In this document: positions 44,790-56,144 of the stretch, one piece after another
How the letters are laid out: each line of letters starts with the position of its first letter
Numbering within the stretch: the stretch's first letter is position 1
Assembly (NCBI RefSeq): GCF_023898315.1
Contig: NC_064621.1
Location: 541,405,383 to 541,469,382 of the forward strand
Source: Schistocerca nitens
Lineage: Eukaryota > Arthropoda > Insecta > Orthoptera > Acrididae
Reading direction: 5' to 3'
Length of the DNA stretch: 64,000 bases
Position numbers and translations under genes: made by a program
Notes under the pieces: model-generated
What the model was told of the DNA's origin: nothing
Databases searched by the model: none
Seen by the model: the letters and a program-made list of their open reading frames with translations, nothing else

Positions 44790-45727
44790 AAAATTAGGTT
44801 TGTAAAGCATCTGTTTGTGGAAAGGAGATGACTATGCCCTGTTGTAGGGAAGGTAAGGATTTGACTTGAAGTACTGTGATAGCAAAGATGTCCAGTCGTC
44901 AGGCAGGTACAGATATTTCCATTTTCAGAGCCACCGCCTTCGGTACGGTGTACTTACGATACTTCGCTCATTGTCGATTGACGTTCAATTGAGATCGCGA
45001 TCACGGATTTCGTAATCAAGTGGAAAATTGAGAAGATTGCGTATGGAGGAGCGTTTGCGCTGAACCATTATTCCCTCCCATGTAAATTGTTCGGTTGACT
45101 GCTTCTGCACATTTTACGTCTTCATTTAGTTGAGAGAAGATCGATTGTGCTGTGTGCATCTGGCATGTGGAAGATAGGTTTGCCTGTTCTCTAGACATGG
45201 GAAAGACCTTAGTTGGCTTGTAAATTATGTGGATGATTTGGAGTATGTTAGATCAGTGAGATCGAAATTTGCAGGTGGAAATATGATTTTTCATGTGTTT
45301 GTTTCTAGTTAGTCAGTGGTCCAGAGCACGTTCCACGTAGCTTAAGTTTCGTGTTTGTAGAGAAATGATTTTGAGTCTATATGTCGGGAATTATGTTGCG
45401 TTAGCGATCGGTAGGACGCCGCCTAGTAAATGATATGGAGAAGTATAGCGAAAATGGGATAATATTATGGCGAAAATACGTGTGTTCTTGTAATCGCCGA
45501 GTCTGGAGATGTGCATAGAAAAGCGAGCAGGCAAGGAAGCAGAGACAGTAACACGTTTGCCTGCAGGTCTGTACTTAAATTAGGAGTTGTTTGAGTGTCT
45601 GCAGACTGTATATTGTGACCCTAAGCATAACATGGCGAGTGTTTTGCGTCAGTGTGATAAATATACTCCATCCCTAAATAAAATGTTCGAAAATAAATAG
45701 AGTGCACTCCTTCCTTACTCTCCCGAG
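44790..45727 (-). repeat. Right arm of a long inverted repeat
   Basis: Starts gaaaattaggtttgtaaagc and ends ccttccttactctcccgagc, pairing with 39892-40836. The right arm lacks the 164-bp array; homology stops a few bases after the shared gctgctcgggagagtaagg edge (reversed). Confidence 0.95.
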
Positions 45728-46612
45728 CAGCCCAGTTCTGAGGGCGACTTCGGCGCACTGATGTAAAAGGGGTGATTTTGTATTGTGGGGGATACGAACT
45801 GTATGTTTACTAGATCGACACAGTACTCGGTGATATATTGCTGGGGTGGTGATCGGTTTCATGCTCTAATATTATAGCGAGTACAGTATTTTTTTGATGA
45901 TCTGTAGACAATTTTGCGAGGGTTTAGTTGTCAGTGCGAAATGGTGATCAGTGTAAAGTAGTTTATTAGCTATGAATGTCGCGTTGGTAGAAAGAAAGAT
46001 AAGGCTGACGGCGCTTCCCTAGGACTGGGGAGCATGGTAACATATAGCCGGTGTGAGTGTAGGCGTAAGATAATTTTTTCGTGTGCTGTACAGATATAAA
46101 AGATAACAGCATTGTTTGTCTAAAATGTGTATATATTGCATTGTAAAGTTAGTGTGGTTTACGTTGTGTAAAAGGTGTATATATTGCATTGTAAAGTTAG
46201 TTGGTTTATGTTATGGCATGACTAGAGTGGATGACTGTGTGTCCTATCATGAGGGACGCATAGATTGAGCACATTGATAATGATGAGGGTATGAGTGAGA
46301 GTTTTTAAGTGGAAAATTATATGCGATATAGAAACTGAAGCACACTCTTCAATAGGAGAGATTTCCTGAAAATTGATTGGTGTCAGACTGTAGCAACAAC
46401 AGTAATATTTAATTGTAGTTACAGTGGTAAATATCTACATGGCTTGCAATATTCTGGTGAGTCAGGTATGTATTTGATTATGTGGAGACAATTTTGCATG
46501 TTTAACTGTCAATGCAATTTAGCGATCTGTGTTAAATAACCTCCGAAAGCCCCGGAAAGAATACTGGATTGTGCTCCGATACCAGCAGCATAACTAAATC
46601 AACGTGTGGTTC
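45728..46612. repeat. Spacer with a 48-bp duplication
   Basis: At 46121-46216 a 48-bp unit (taaaa(t/g)gtgtatatattgc...) is present twice in tandem. Otherwise no feature is supported. Confidence 0.7.
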
Positions 46613-46904
46613 CTGAAGAGGGGCAGCAGCGTTTTCAGTAGTTGCAGGGGCAACAGTCTGGACGATTGATGTGGCCCCGTAACACTAACCAAAACTGCCT
46701 TGCTGCTTTGGTACTGCGAACGGCTGTAAGCAAGGGGAAACTACAGCCGTAATTTTTCCCGACGGCATGCAGCTTTAAATGATGATGGCGTCCTCTTGGG
46801 TAAAATATTCCAGAGGTAAAACAGTCCCCCATTCGGATATCCGGGTGGGGACTACTCAAGAGGATGTCGTTATCAGGAGAAAGTAAACAAAACTGGTGTT
46901 CTAT

Positions 46905-48355
46905 AGATCGGAGCGTGGAATGTCAGATCCCTTAATCGGGCAGGTAGGTTAAAACATTTAAAAAGGAAAATGGATAGGTTAAAGTTAGATATAGTGGGAA
47001 TTAGTGAAGTTCGGCGGCAGGAGGAACAATACTTTTGGTCAGGTGAATACAGGGTTATAAATACAAAATCAAATAGGGGTAATGCAGGAGTAGGTTTAAT
47101 AATGATTAAAAAAATAGGAGTGTGGGTAAGCTACTACAAACAGCATAGTGAACCCATTATTGTGGCCAAGATAGACACGAAGCCCCACCTACTACAGTAG
47201 TACAAGTTTATATGCCAACTAGCTCTGCAGCTGATGAAGAAATTGATGAAATGTATGATGAGATAAAAGAAATTATTCAGGTAGTGAAGGGAGATGAAAA
47301 TTTAATAGTCATAGGTGACTGGAATTCGAGAGGAAGCCGCCTGGTAGAATTTTGCACAGAGAATAACTTAATCATAGCTAACACTTGGTTCAAGAATCAT
47401 GAAAGAAGGTTGCATACATGGAAGAACCCTGGAGATACTAAAAGGTTTCAGATAGATTATATAATGGTAAGACAGAGATTTAGGTACCAGATTTTAAATT
47501 GTAAGACATTTCCAGGGGTAGATGAGGACTCTGACCACAATCTATTGGTTATGAACTGTAGATTAAATCTGAAGAAACTGCAAAAAGGTGGGAATTTAAG
47601 GAGATGAGACCTGAATAAACTGAAAGAACCAGAGGTTGTACAGAGTTTCAGGGCGAGCATAAGGGAACAATTGACAAGAATGGGGGAAAGAAATACAGTA
47701 GAAGAAGAATGGGTAGCTTTGAGAGATGAAATAATGAAGGTGGCAGAGGATCAAGTAGGTAATAAGACAAAGACTAATAGAAATCCTTGGGTAACAGAAG
47801 AGATGCTGAATTTAATTGATGAAAGGAGAAAATACAAAAATTGCAACAAGTGAAGCAGGCAAAAAGGAAAACAAATGTCTCAAAAATGAGATCGACAGAA
47901 AGTGCAAAATGGCTAAGCAGGGATGGCTAGAGGACAAATGTAAGGATGTAGAGGCGCATATCACTAGGGGTAAGATAGATACCGCCTACAGGAAAATTAA
48001 AGAGACCTTTGGAGAAAAGAGAACCACTTCAATGAATATCAAGAGCTCAGATGGAAACCCAGTTCTAAGCAAAGAAGGGAAAGCAGAAAGGTGGAAGGAG
48101 TATGTAGAGGGTCTATACAGGGGCGATGTGCTTGAGGACAATATTATGGAAATGGAAAAGGAGGTAGATGAAGATGAAATGGGAGATAAGATACTGCGCG
48201 AAGTGTTTGACAGAGCACTGAAAGACCTGAGTCGAAACAAGGCCCCGGGAGTAGACAACATTCCATTAGAACTAGTGACAGCCTTGGGAGAGCCAGTCCT
48301 GACAAAACTCTACCATCTGGTGGGCAAGATGTATGAGACAGCCGAAATTCCCTAA
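46905..48355 (+). pseudogene. RTE copy B, endonuclease and RT N-terminal pseudogene
   Basis: Endonuclease motifs: IGAWNVRSL, GISEVRRQEEQ, then a frameshift near 47195, GDWNSRGSRLVEF and DEDSDHNLLVMNC. Compared with copy A, a stretch after GDWNS is shorter by about 45 bp. A TGA follows LRR at about 47605. The linker and RT fingers (LSRNKAPGVDNIPLELVTALG) run to 48355, where coding stops at the foldback junction. Confidence 0.88.
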
Positions 48356-48358
48356 GAA

Positions 48359-49194
48359 TTAGTAAAATATACAAACGTAGTAGTCCATTCGCAAGATAAG
48401 CAACATCAAGGAGAATAAAAGGTTAGGATCGCCGTGGTCCCGTGGTTAGTGTGAGTAGCTGCGGAACGAGAGAACCTTGGTTCAAGGCTTCACTCGACTG
48501 AAAAATTTACTTTCTTTATTATCGCAAAGTTATGATCTGTCCGTCCGTTCATTTACGTCTCTGTTCACTGTAATAAGTTTAGTGTCTGTGTTTTGCGACC
48601 GCACCGCAAAACCGTGGGATTAGTAAACGAAAGGACGTGCCTCTCCAATGGGAACCGAAAACATTTGATCGCAAGGTCATAGGTCAACCGATTCCTCCAC
48701 AGGAAAACACACCTGATATATTCTATACGACACTGGTGACGGCATGTGCGTCACATGACAGGAATATGTTGTCGACCCACCTAATTTGTACACTTCGCGA
48801 ATGGGTAAAAAGATTCTTCTACCTTGCCCGATTTAGGTTTTCATGTGGATGTGATAATCACTCCAAAAAAGTGATGAAAACATAAGAGTTTTTCACATAA
48901 ACTAAAAATAAAAAATTAAATTTTTCACTCGAGGGAAAACTTGAACCAAGGACCTCTCATTCCGCACCTACTCACGCTAACCACGGGACCACGGCGCTCC
49001 TAAGCTTACATTTTTCTTGATGTTGCCTATCTTGCGCATGGTCTACTCAGTTTATATATTTTACTATTTTTTTCATAGTTCCACACAACTTCTTCCTGTT
49101 TTCTCGATTGATCTGTGTTCAGTTTTTGAAGGCCTATCCACTGTGTCAACTTATAACTAAATCTGAGGGGGGTGCGATGGGGAGGTTCCCTTGT
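48359..49194. mobile_element. Foldback/TIR element with tRNA-like boxes in both arms
   Basis: The left arm (from about 48359: gcaagataagcaacatcaag, gccgtggtcccgtggttagt, ccttggttcaag) is repeated inverted in the right arm (cttgaaccaaggacctctca, ctaaccacgggaccacggcg, cttgatgttgcctatcttgc), ending at 49194 in ggggaggttcccttgt. The right arm continues about 115 bp beyond the point where the left arm stops, so the left tip is missing. Each arm contains a tRNA-like A-box region (gtggtcccgtggttag) and a B box (ggttcaagnc), the left reading rightward and the right reading leftward. The 500-bp centre has an 82-codon frame at 48637-48885 without recognised content. Confidence 0.88.
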
Positions 49195-50288
49195 TAGAAG
49201 AAAGATTAAGGAAAGGCAAACCTACGTTTCCAGCATTTGTAGACTTAGAGAAAGCTTTTGACGATGTTGGCTGGAATACTCTCTTTCAAATTCTGAAGGT
49301 GGCAGGGGTAAAACACAGGGAGCGAATGGCTATTTACAATTTGTACAGAAACCAGATGGCAGTTATAAGAGTAGAGGGACATGAAAGGGAAGCAGTGGTT
49401 GGGAAGGGAGTGAGACAGGGTTGTAGCCTCTCCCCAATGCTATTCAATCTGTATATTGAGCAAGCAGTAAAGGAAACGAAAGAAAAGTTCGGAGTAGGTA
49501 TTAAAATCCATGGAGAAGAAATAAAAACTTTGAGGTTCGCCGGTGACATTGTAATTCTGTCAGAGACGGCAAAGGACCTGGAAGAGCAGCTGAACGGAAT
49601 GGACAGTGTCTTGAAAGGAGGGTATAAAATGAGCATCAACAAAAGCAAAACGAGGATAATGGAATGTAGTCGAATTAAGTCGGGTGATACTGCGGGAATT
49701 AGATTAGGAAATGATACACTTAAAGTAGTAAAGGAGTTTTGCTATTTGGGGAGCAAAATAACTGATGATGGTCGAAGTAGAGAGGATATAAAATGTAGAC
49801 TGGCAATGGTAAGGAAAGCGTTTCTGAAGAAGAGAAATTTGTTAACATCGAGTATAGATTTAAGTGTCAGGAAGTCATTTCTGAAAGTATTTGTATGGAG
49901 TGTAGCCATGTATGGAAGTGAAACATGGACAGACAAGAAGAGAATAGAAGCTTTTGAAATGTGGTGCTACAGAAGAATGCTGAAGATTAGATGGATACAT
50001 CACATAACTAATGAGGAGGTATTGAATAGAATTAGAGAGAAGACGAGTTTGTGGCACAACTTGACTAGAAGAAGGGATCGGTTGGTAGGACATGTTCTGA
50101 GGCATCAAGAGATTACTAATTTAGTACTGGAGGGCAGCATGGAGGGTAAAAATCGTAGAGGGAGACCAAGAGATGAATACACTAAGCAGATTCAGAAGGA
50201 TGTTGGCTGCAGCAGGTACTGGGAGATAAAGAGGCTTGCACAGGATAGAGTAGCATGGAGAGCTGCATCAAACCAGTCTCAGGACTGA
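49191..50288 (+). CDS. RTE copy B, RT palm to C-terminus (365-codon open frame, inactive)
   Basis: Continuous frame from EERLRKGKPTFPAFVDLEKA (motif A, Asp present) through KGVRQGCSLSPMLFNLYIE (motif B), RFAGDIVILSE (motif C with Gly in place of the first catalytic Asp; copy A has FADD), EFCYLGSKITDDGRSREDIK, SVAMYGSETWTDKKRIEAFE, VGHVLRHQEITNLVLEGSME and RGRPRDEYTKQIQKDVGCSR to AWRAASNQSQD. It is cut off from the endonuclease by the foldback element, and the start codon lies at the edge of that insertion. Expected to be inactive. Confidence 0.88.
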   Translation: MLEERLRKGKPTFPAFVDLEKAFDDVGWNTLFQILKVAGVKHRERMAIYNLYRNQMAVIRVEGHEREAVVGKGVRQGCSLSPMLFNLYIEQAVKETKEKFGVGIKIHGEEIKTLRFAGDIVILSETAKDLEEQLNGMDSVLKGGYKMSINKSKTRIMECSRIKSGDTAGIRLGNDTLKVVKEFCYLGSKITDDGRSREDIKCRLAMVRKAFLKKRNLLTSSIDLSVRKSFLKVFVWSVAMYGSETWTDKKRIEAFEMWCYRRMLKIRWIHHITNEEVLNRIREKTSLWHNLTRRRDRLVGHVLRHQEITNLVLEGSMEGKNRRGRPRDEYTKQIQKDVGCSRYWEIKRLAQDRVAWRAASNQSQD

Positions 50289-50290
50289 AG

Positions 50291-50315
50291 ACCACAACAA
50301 CAACAACAACAACAA
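50291..50315 (+). repeat. (CAA)n tail of RTE copy B
   Basis: About eight CAA units directly follow ctgaagaccacaa, the 3' end shared with copy A. Confidence 0.92.
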
Positions 50316-50316
50316 G

Positions 50317-50829
50317 TAATTCGGCGTGTAAATTCGATGAGAGCCAATCAGAGTGCTCGATTCATTGACATCGTTTGTGCTGTGATATGGGGTCTTTACA
50401 TAGCGGAGGGAACGTTTGCGTATGTTGAATTGTGAGGGGTAAGAAGTTAGGAGCGCTGCGATCAGTGCATTCGATGCTATTTTGGTAAACGGATTCTGAA
50501 GAGTAGGACTTTCCGTGCATACAAGCTGCGACATCCAGAAAGCTAGCGTCAAGTATTTCTAGGACACAATACAATTACCGAGAGGTCGATTTGGCTATTA
50601 TTTCTTTTTTTAGAAAGCCATATGACGTAAGAATAACATTGGGAACTTTGTTAGATGGCGAGCCGCCACGCAAACGTTTTGCCGGGAGACGTGGCGCGAG
50701 CCATACTGAGGCGGGTACGCGCGGCTGAACACGTCACGTATGTTCCATTAGATGGAAGTAGTCTGTGCTATTCTGCCAGCCACGGTAAAGACAATGCTGG
50801 CCTGAAGTGTCTCGAGTTGGGGGCTGCGC
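50317..50829. other. No gene recognised
   Basis: No supported feature; overlapping short frames only. Confidence 0.45.
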
Positions 50830-51055
50830 CTTGGAGTTCTGTGACGTCGGTAGCGTTACCGGCTACCACGCACGGGGCCCGGGTTCGATTCCCGGCTGGG
50901 GACTGGGTGTTGTGTGTCCATCATAATTTTCATCATCATTGACTCGCAAGTCGCGAATGTGGCGTCACCTAAAAAGGACTTGCGATACGGCGGCCGAACT
51001 CCCCCGAACGGGGCCTCCCGGCCAACAATGCCATACGATCACTTCACAAGGGAAA
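50830..51055 (+). mobile_element. tRNA-derived SINE, third family
   Basis: B box gggttcgattcccggc at 50879-50894, followed by gactgggtgttgtgtgtcc and a body with cgcaagtcgcgaatgtggcg and cggggcctcccggcc. The body is unlike the other two SINE families. No target duplication was found, so the ends are approximate. Confidence 0.75.
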
Positions 51056-53389
51056 CTTTAAAGACGCAAGTTTCACGTGCGTCGGCATCGTCAACCGCAT
51101 GTGCGTGTGGCTAATCTTGGAGTGCCAGCGCTCTGTGTGTGAGTCTTCGCTCCCGTCCGATCGTGTCATCATCGGCGTCTAGGTGAACACGTATTTGTAT
51201 AGGAATTTCTCTAGTGTCAAGTATGAAAAGGGATGTATCTGCGTCATCCCTGTGGGCACTTCGAAGCCTGTGAGCTCCGTGGAGCGCCCCATTCTGCTCG
51301 CTCACGATGTCTAATGATAACTGAGGTCGCAGATATGTAGTAACTGGCAGCAGGTGGCACCGCAATGCACCTAGTATGAAAAACGTATGTTTTTTGTGGC
51401 GTCCGGATATTGATATCATGTAGTGTATGGGAATCCAAGAATATCAAGTGTGCATCCCTATGGCAACGATTGGTGTCCTACTCTATACATCTTTGGTTGG
51501 CTGTTCGTATGTTACACTTGTCAAAATGTGCATAGTGTAACAATTCTACCAAAATCTAGTTGCTACAAAAGGCTTTTCAAATTTCTAGTGCACTTTTAAA
51601 TATTTTAACACACAAGAATTTGTCGATGAAAATCAATCTTGCATTACATTTACACATTCAATATGGGTTTTCTTCTGTTGTACACTAACTATTAGGTACT
51701 TTTTCACTCATTGCTTTACTCTACAGACCACATGTGGAACAGTGGGCAGGGCTTTCCTCTTGTAACCACTAGCATCTACAAGTAGTCAAAAGTTGCTGAC
51801 TGGTACGTTTTCATATGTACAGCAGCCCTGTGCACTTGCTTCACAGGTCACCTAAGGTATATATGTATTTCATTTTGTAACTTAGTTGCTGTATGTTAGT
51901 TTGTAAGGTGACTAGCTTATACTTGGCCAGTTTTGTAAATTTTAGAGTTAGTGATCTGAAGATGGTCATGTTTGAAAGAAACTGGTTACCAGAGTAAATA
52001 AATATTAGTTGTAATCTAGACTTGTTGTTTTTGTTGCTGCGACTGCCCCTTCTTTGTGTGAATCCATGTGGGGAGAGTGCACTTATTCCCATCTTGGTGA
52101 TGAATGCTAAAACGCATTTGTTCAGTGAATAGTATGTAGCTTTCCATCTCGGATGAACACAGATGCACTTGGACAATTTTCTCCAGTTTGATCAAAGTTT
52201 AATTAAATTTATTTTTCTGAACTTGTACACATGCATGAAATGAAGTCACAATTTCTCTGCTGGGCTCATTAAAGACATGTCGTTACTAGTTGTGACGAAA
52301 AATGTTGCTTTCTCCTCATTGTGTAGATGAACAAATGTCTGCTAGATTCTTATGCATCCAACCTTTCACTGTTTCTTGAATCCTGCAACATTTCTCACAC
52401 CTCGCAATGCTATTCCCAAATGTAAGTGCCTGGGCAAATTAGTGCATGTAAATTCTTTTGTATTAAAGGACAATGTAGATGAATTGTCACAAGTGGTGAC
52501 AGTTTGACTGATCCCATGTCCCTTTGCTTTTTTAATAATTTATATTATTTGTATGTTTCAGTTTGGTTATTGATTACAAAATCGTTGTAATAAAAGAACA
52601 ATTAAAAATAAATAAAACTGTTTTGGAATTGCAATGCCACACCAGATGCTGTCCCATTTCAGAGGGTTTGTGACCACTTACTACTAACAGTTCTTCAGGC
52701 AGAGTTTGGTTGTGAGACAAGAATGTCAGTTAACAGTAAGCCTTTTTCTCTAAGCATGTGCTTTCGTCTGTAGCTTCATATACTGACTTCATGCCCGCTA
52801 CTTCGTATTATGCATTGCACACACTGTCATACAAACAGGTATTGAAGGCTGGAATCATGTGTATTTATTAAATTTGATCCTAATTAATGTCTCTTAAGGA
52901 CAGCAAGCGTGATAGTTTGTCACAGGTGTTTGAACAGAGTGAGTGTAAGTGAATTACAGCTACTTTTCATCTGCTGACACAAAGTTTGGAGATTTAACAC
53001 CACCCTTTTATTTGGTTACCCCTCACTAGAATCTTTCGAATTCTTGCTGAAATTTTCCAATAAACAGACAGATGTATAGGTTGTGTAATTAATAATCTTC
53101 TTTCCAGGAGTAACAAAATTCTGATTTTGTCCAATCACAGCATTGCTTTGGCAGCTTTTAATTGTTTACTATGTGTTGAGATTATGTGCTGTGTTGTGCA
53201 TTATTGTATATTTTTGGTTTTGTGTATATACTTGTGGGAGATTATTTGTTTGTAGTGACTTTTGTAAGGGATGAAAGTGTCTATCTTGTTTTTGTTAAAA
53301 AATTATGTTACCCCTTTTGAATGTCACAAGGTGATGGGCATGACTGTTACGTAGAACAGAATCGATTGGGTAGAAAGTATGAAAATAAC
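51056..53389. other. No gene recognised
   Basis: About 2.3 kb of mostly A/T-rich sequence. A 111-codon minus-strand frame at 51841-52176 and a 102-codon one at 51111-51419 lack recognised content. A segment at 51950-52020 (gatctgaagatggtc ... aaataaatatta) resembles the end of a common insect repeat, not assignable here. Confidence 0.4.
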
Positions 53390-54265
53390 GACTTCGAAGT
53401 CAATAAGTATATCAAATATGGAAAATGTTCAAGATGAGCTTTCAGCTGTTGACATTGAAGAAACTGACATTGTTGTTGGACAAAATGTGAACTAAATGCC
53501 ACAGGGTGTAAAGAGTGCTGAAAGCAGTATTGTTAATAGTGAAATGGTTGACACTATGGATCATTCCATACAAATACTTTCATAAACGACTTCCTGACAC
53601 TTAAATGTATACTCGATGTTAACAAATTTCTCTTCTTCAGGAACACTTTCCTTGCCATTGCCAGTCTACATTTTATATCCTCTCTTCTTCGACCATCATC
53701 AGTTATTTTGCTCCCCAAATAGCAAAACTCCTTTACTACTTTAAGTGTCTCATTTCCTAATCTAATTCCCTCAGCATCTTCCAACTTAATTCGACTACAT
53801 TCCGTTATCCTCGTTTTGCTTTTGTTGATGTTCATCTTATATCCTCCTTTCAGGACAAGTTCTGCTTAAGGAAATGAAAAATTAAGTCTGTTTTCCTGTT
53901 AGCCAGTTAGTTACTGTTAATGATTCGGTTGAAGATATGGGTGTAGTTAACAAGACATAACTGGAAACAAAATGTAGATGAACCGAATCGTAATCTGCTA
54001 ACCATATTTAACAATAATAAGTCTGACAAAGAGACTGGAAAACCTTTTGAAGATTATTTCACTAAAGAAGATTTAACATCATACAGCCTAATACAAATCG
54101 ACATCATTCATGAAAGTGTATACACTAAGCAAACAGTTCAGATCATATTTAAGTCAGATGAATATGAAATCCAGTTAGAGTTAAAAGCAGTAACTATATT
54201 TGTTAGTAACATAAATAGTGATTTGTCAATGCAAGACATTGCTGTTTCCAGAGCCAATCATTAGT
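53390..54265 (+). pseudogene. Unrecognised coding-like relic split by a LINE fragment
   Basis: Coding-like plus-strand stretches lie on both sides of a LINE fragment: NMENVQDELSAVDIEETDIV (53418) and, after 54050, EDLTSYSLIQIDIIHESVYT and FKSDEYEIQLELKA to a stop at 54262. Acidic, locally repeat-free, without a domain I recognise. It could be a retroelement gag-like ORF or a decayed host gene. Confidence 0.3.
53566..53858 (-). mobile_element. Internal fragment of an RTE LINE (minus)
   Basis: Encodes MNINKSKTRITECSRIKLED and VVKEFCYLGSKITDDGRRRE, matching copies A and B just after the FADD motif. Both ends of the fragment lie inside the ORF, so it is not a simple 5'-truncated insertion. No target duplication seen. 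Confidence 0.9.
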
Positions 54266-54659
54266 TAGAAATAAAGGCTATTTTCTTACAATAATACTAG
54301 CAAACACATTTACAACACTACCTGTAGACGATAAAAGTTATTTTTTCTTCGAACAAATAATGAGGAACTATCATTTTTATCCTGTATATACAATTCAATC
54401 TCAAATAGTAACAACTAAGAATGGAAGGTAGAGAGTTGATGACATAAGTACTATCTATAAATAACTGGTAAAATCGCTAAAAAAATTGTAAACATGGTTC
54501 AGTAGCTGTAAATGTAGAAGAAGAAATTACAAATGAATTACATAAAACAATGAAAAAAAAGTTACTGAAGTAAACGTTGCTTCATTTAACTTACAGAAGG
54601 AATATTATGTTCAAATATCTAAAGCTAAAACATAGGTAACGACATTCTTTGACACAGAG
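54266..54659. other. No gene recognised
   Basis: A/T-rich, possibly the continuation of the relic before it. Confidence 0.35.
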
Positions 54660-55210
54660 CAAGTATGAAACTAAGTTGTTCCAGAAGATACACTATAAGA
54701 GCAAGCATCATCACACGGATTTTTAACCTATCAAATTACGCTAATATTGATCTTGAAGCAATACTGCCCATATTTGAATTAATTCCAGGTGCTGTGCACG
54801 ACCGATACGAGAAAAAATTTGGCAAAATACGAGAATTAAGATCTATAAATTTATGGTCATCCCACTCCTTTCGTATGGGAAGGAAAGCTGGGTGCCAACT
54901 AAAAAACATTAAGTGGAATACAGAGCACGAAAATGAAATTCATAAGAGGAACAACATGTTACATACCAGAAATGAAACAATAAGGCCATAACTAGATATG
55001 TATACAATCCGTGAAGAAATAAAACAAATACCTCAATTACTGATATGACCACATACAAAGTTTTCGAAATAAATAATGATTCTCACTGCACATCACACAA
55101 TATAACATCCAAAACATTCAACAGTATGTTTCAAACAGCGGAATTCTCACACATCACCAATGGAATGGAACAGAATGGAATGTAAATGTCAAGTATTTTC
55201 TGGTAGAGAG
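54660..55210 (+). pseudogene. Decayed LINE ORF2 C-terminus
   Basis: Around 54850-54980 one frame reads VIPLLSYGKESWVPTKKH and, after a shift, KMKF/IRGTTCYIPEMKQ-like sequence, the 'LLYGSE(S/T)W' block that RTE-like LINEs carry after the RT. Stops are frequent and the family cannot be fixed. Confidence 0.45.
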
Positions 55211-55584
55211 TTTTGATCTTAATGTTGGTGGGACAAATGTGATGTCATCTGCTGACATTCAAAGTTAACCTGCCCTGCCTATACTCATTCATTTTATAGT
55301 AATTTATATTGTGCTCTGCTATTCTTAATCTTTTATTACTATTATTATTATTAAATTCCTAAAGGTCCTATTGGACGATGCAGTGCGTTTTGGTTTGCTT
55401 TCCTGATCTCCCATACAGCTCTTGTTCTCTTTCTTTATTTAAAAGAACTTGTTCTCTGACTGTATTATCTGTCAGCACACCTTTTGAACGAATAATTTCC
55501 TGTCTACTACCTTCACTGCTTAATCTGACCTCTCTCTAAGTCCTTTTTAATTTGTAATTCCTCATGCTTTCCCGGCGATCTGTT
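55211..55584. other. No gene recognised
   Basis: An (ATT)n-like tract near 55340 and no other feature. Confidence 0.45.
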
Positions 55585-55784
55585 GACATCTTGGATATTC
55601 GGGAGTCCAGCCAGATGTTCGAGTCGTTCTCGCACGATGTTTCAACAGCGTGCCTCGCTGTCTTCTTCAGGTGCTACCTGGACCAGTCTCAGGTAGCACC
55701 TGAAGAAGACAGCGAGGCACGCTGTTGAAATATCGTGCGAGAACGACGGGAACATCCGGCTGGATTCCGAATATCCAAGATGTC
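55585..55784. repeat. 200-bp palindrome (foldback element)
   Basis: Arms 55585-55680 and 55690-55784 are nearly perfect inverted copies (core gcctcgctgtcttcttcagg, outer end gacatcttggatattcggga) around a 9-nt loop, gaccagtct. No target duplication was recognised. It has the look of a high-copy miniature foldback element. Confidence 0.95.
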
Positions 55785-56144
55785 CTTCTTAACTTGTTGG
55801 ATCCATGGTATATTCTTTAATGTTGCTTTAAAAGTTTGTGTGTTAGCTTCATTGTTAGATTGTTTGAATATGTCTTTGTCTTCTAATGTCAGCTGCCAAA
55901 TTTTATAATTTCTCTGCTACTTTTCGGGTTTTCAGTGTGTATCTATACTCAGTATTTTCTGGGTCCTGAATTTTCTTTGTTTTTTTTCTTCCTTCGAAAT
56001 GTTTTCCAGATCCCCTTTTCTGTCGAGAATTTCAATTTCACCTGCATACACAGCTCGAGGTTTGATTACAGTGTTCTCACAGAGTTGATGAAAAAACTGA
56101 GCAGGCAGACTCTTGAAGATATATGCAAACTGTCCCAACAAAGT
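55785..56144. other. No gene recognised
   Basis: T-rich spacer without supported features. Confidence 0.4.

Larger units (their letters stand above)
46613..50316 (+). mobile_element. RTE-type LINE, copy B, interrupted by a foldback element
   Basis: The 5' leader starts near cctgaagaggggcagcagcg, with gtactgcgaacggctg further on. Coding follows on both sides of the 48.4-49.2 kb insertion, and the 3' end is a (CAA)n tail at 50291-50315. It is homologous to copy A throughout but is longer at the 5' side. About 230 bp equivalent to copy A 14190-14425 is absent at the insertion point. Confidence 0.92.
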
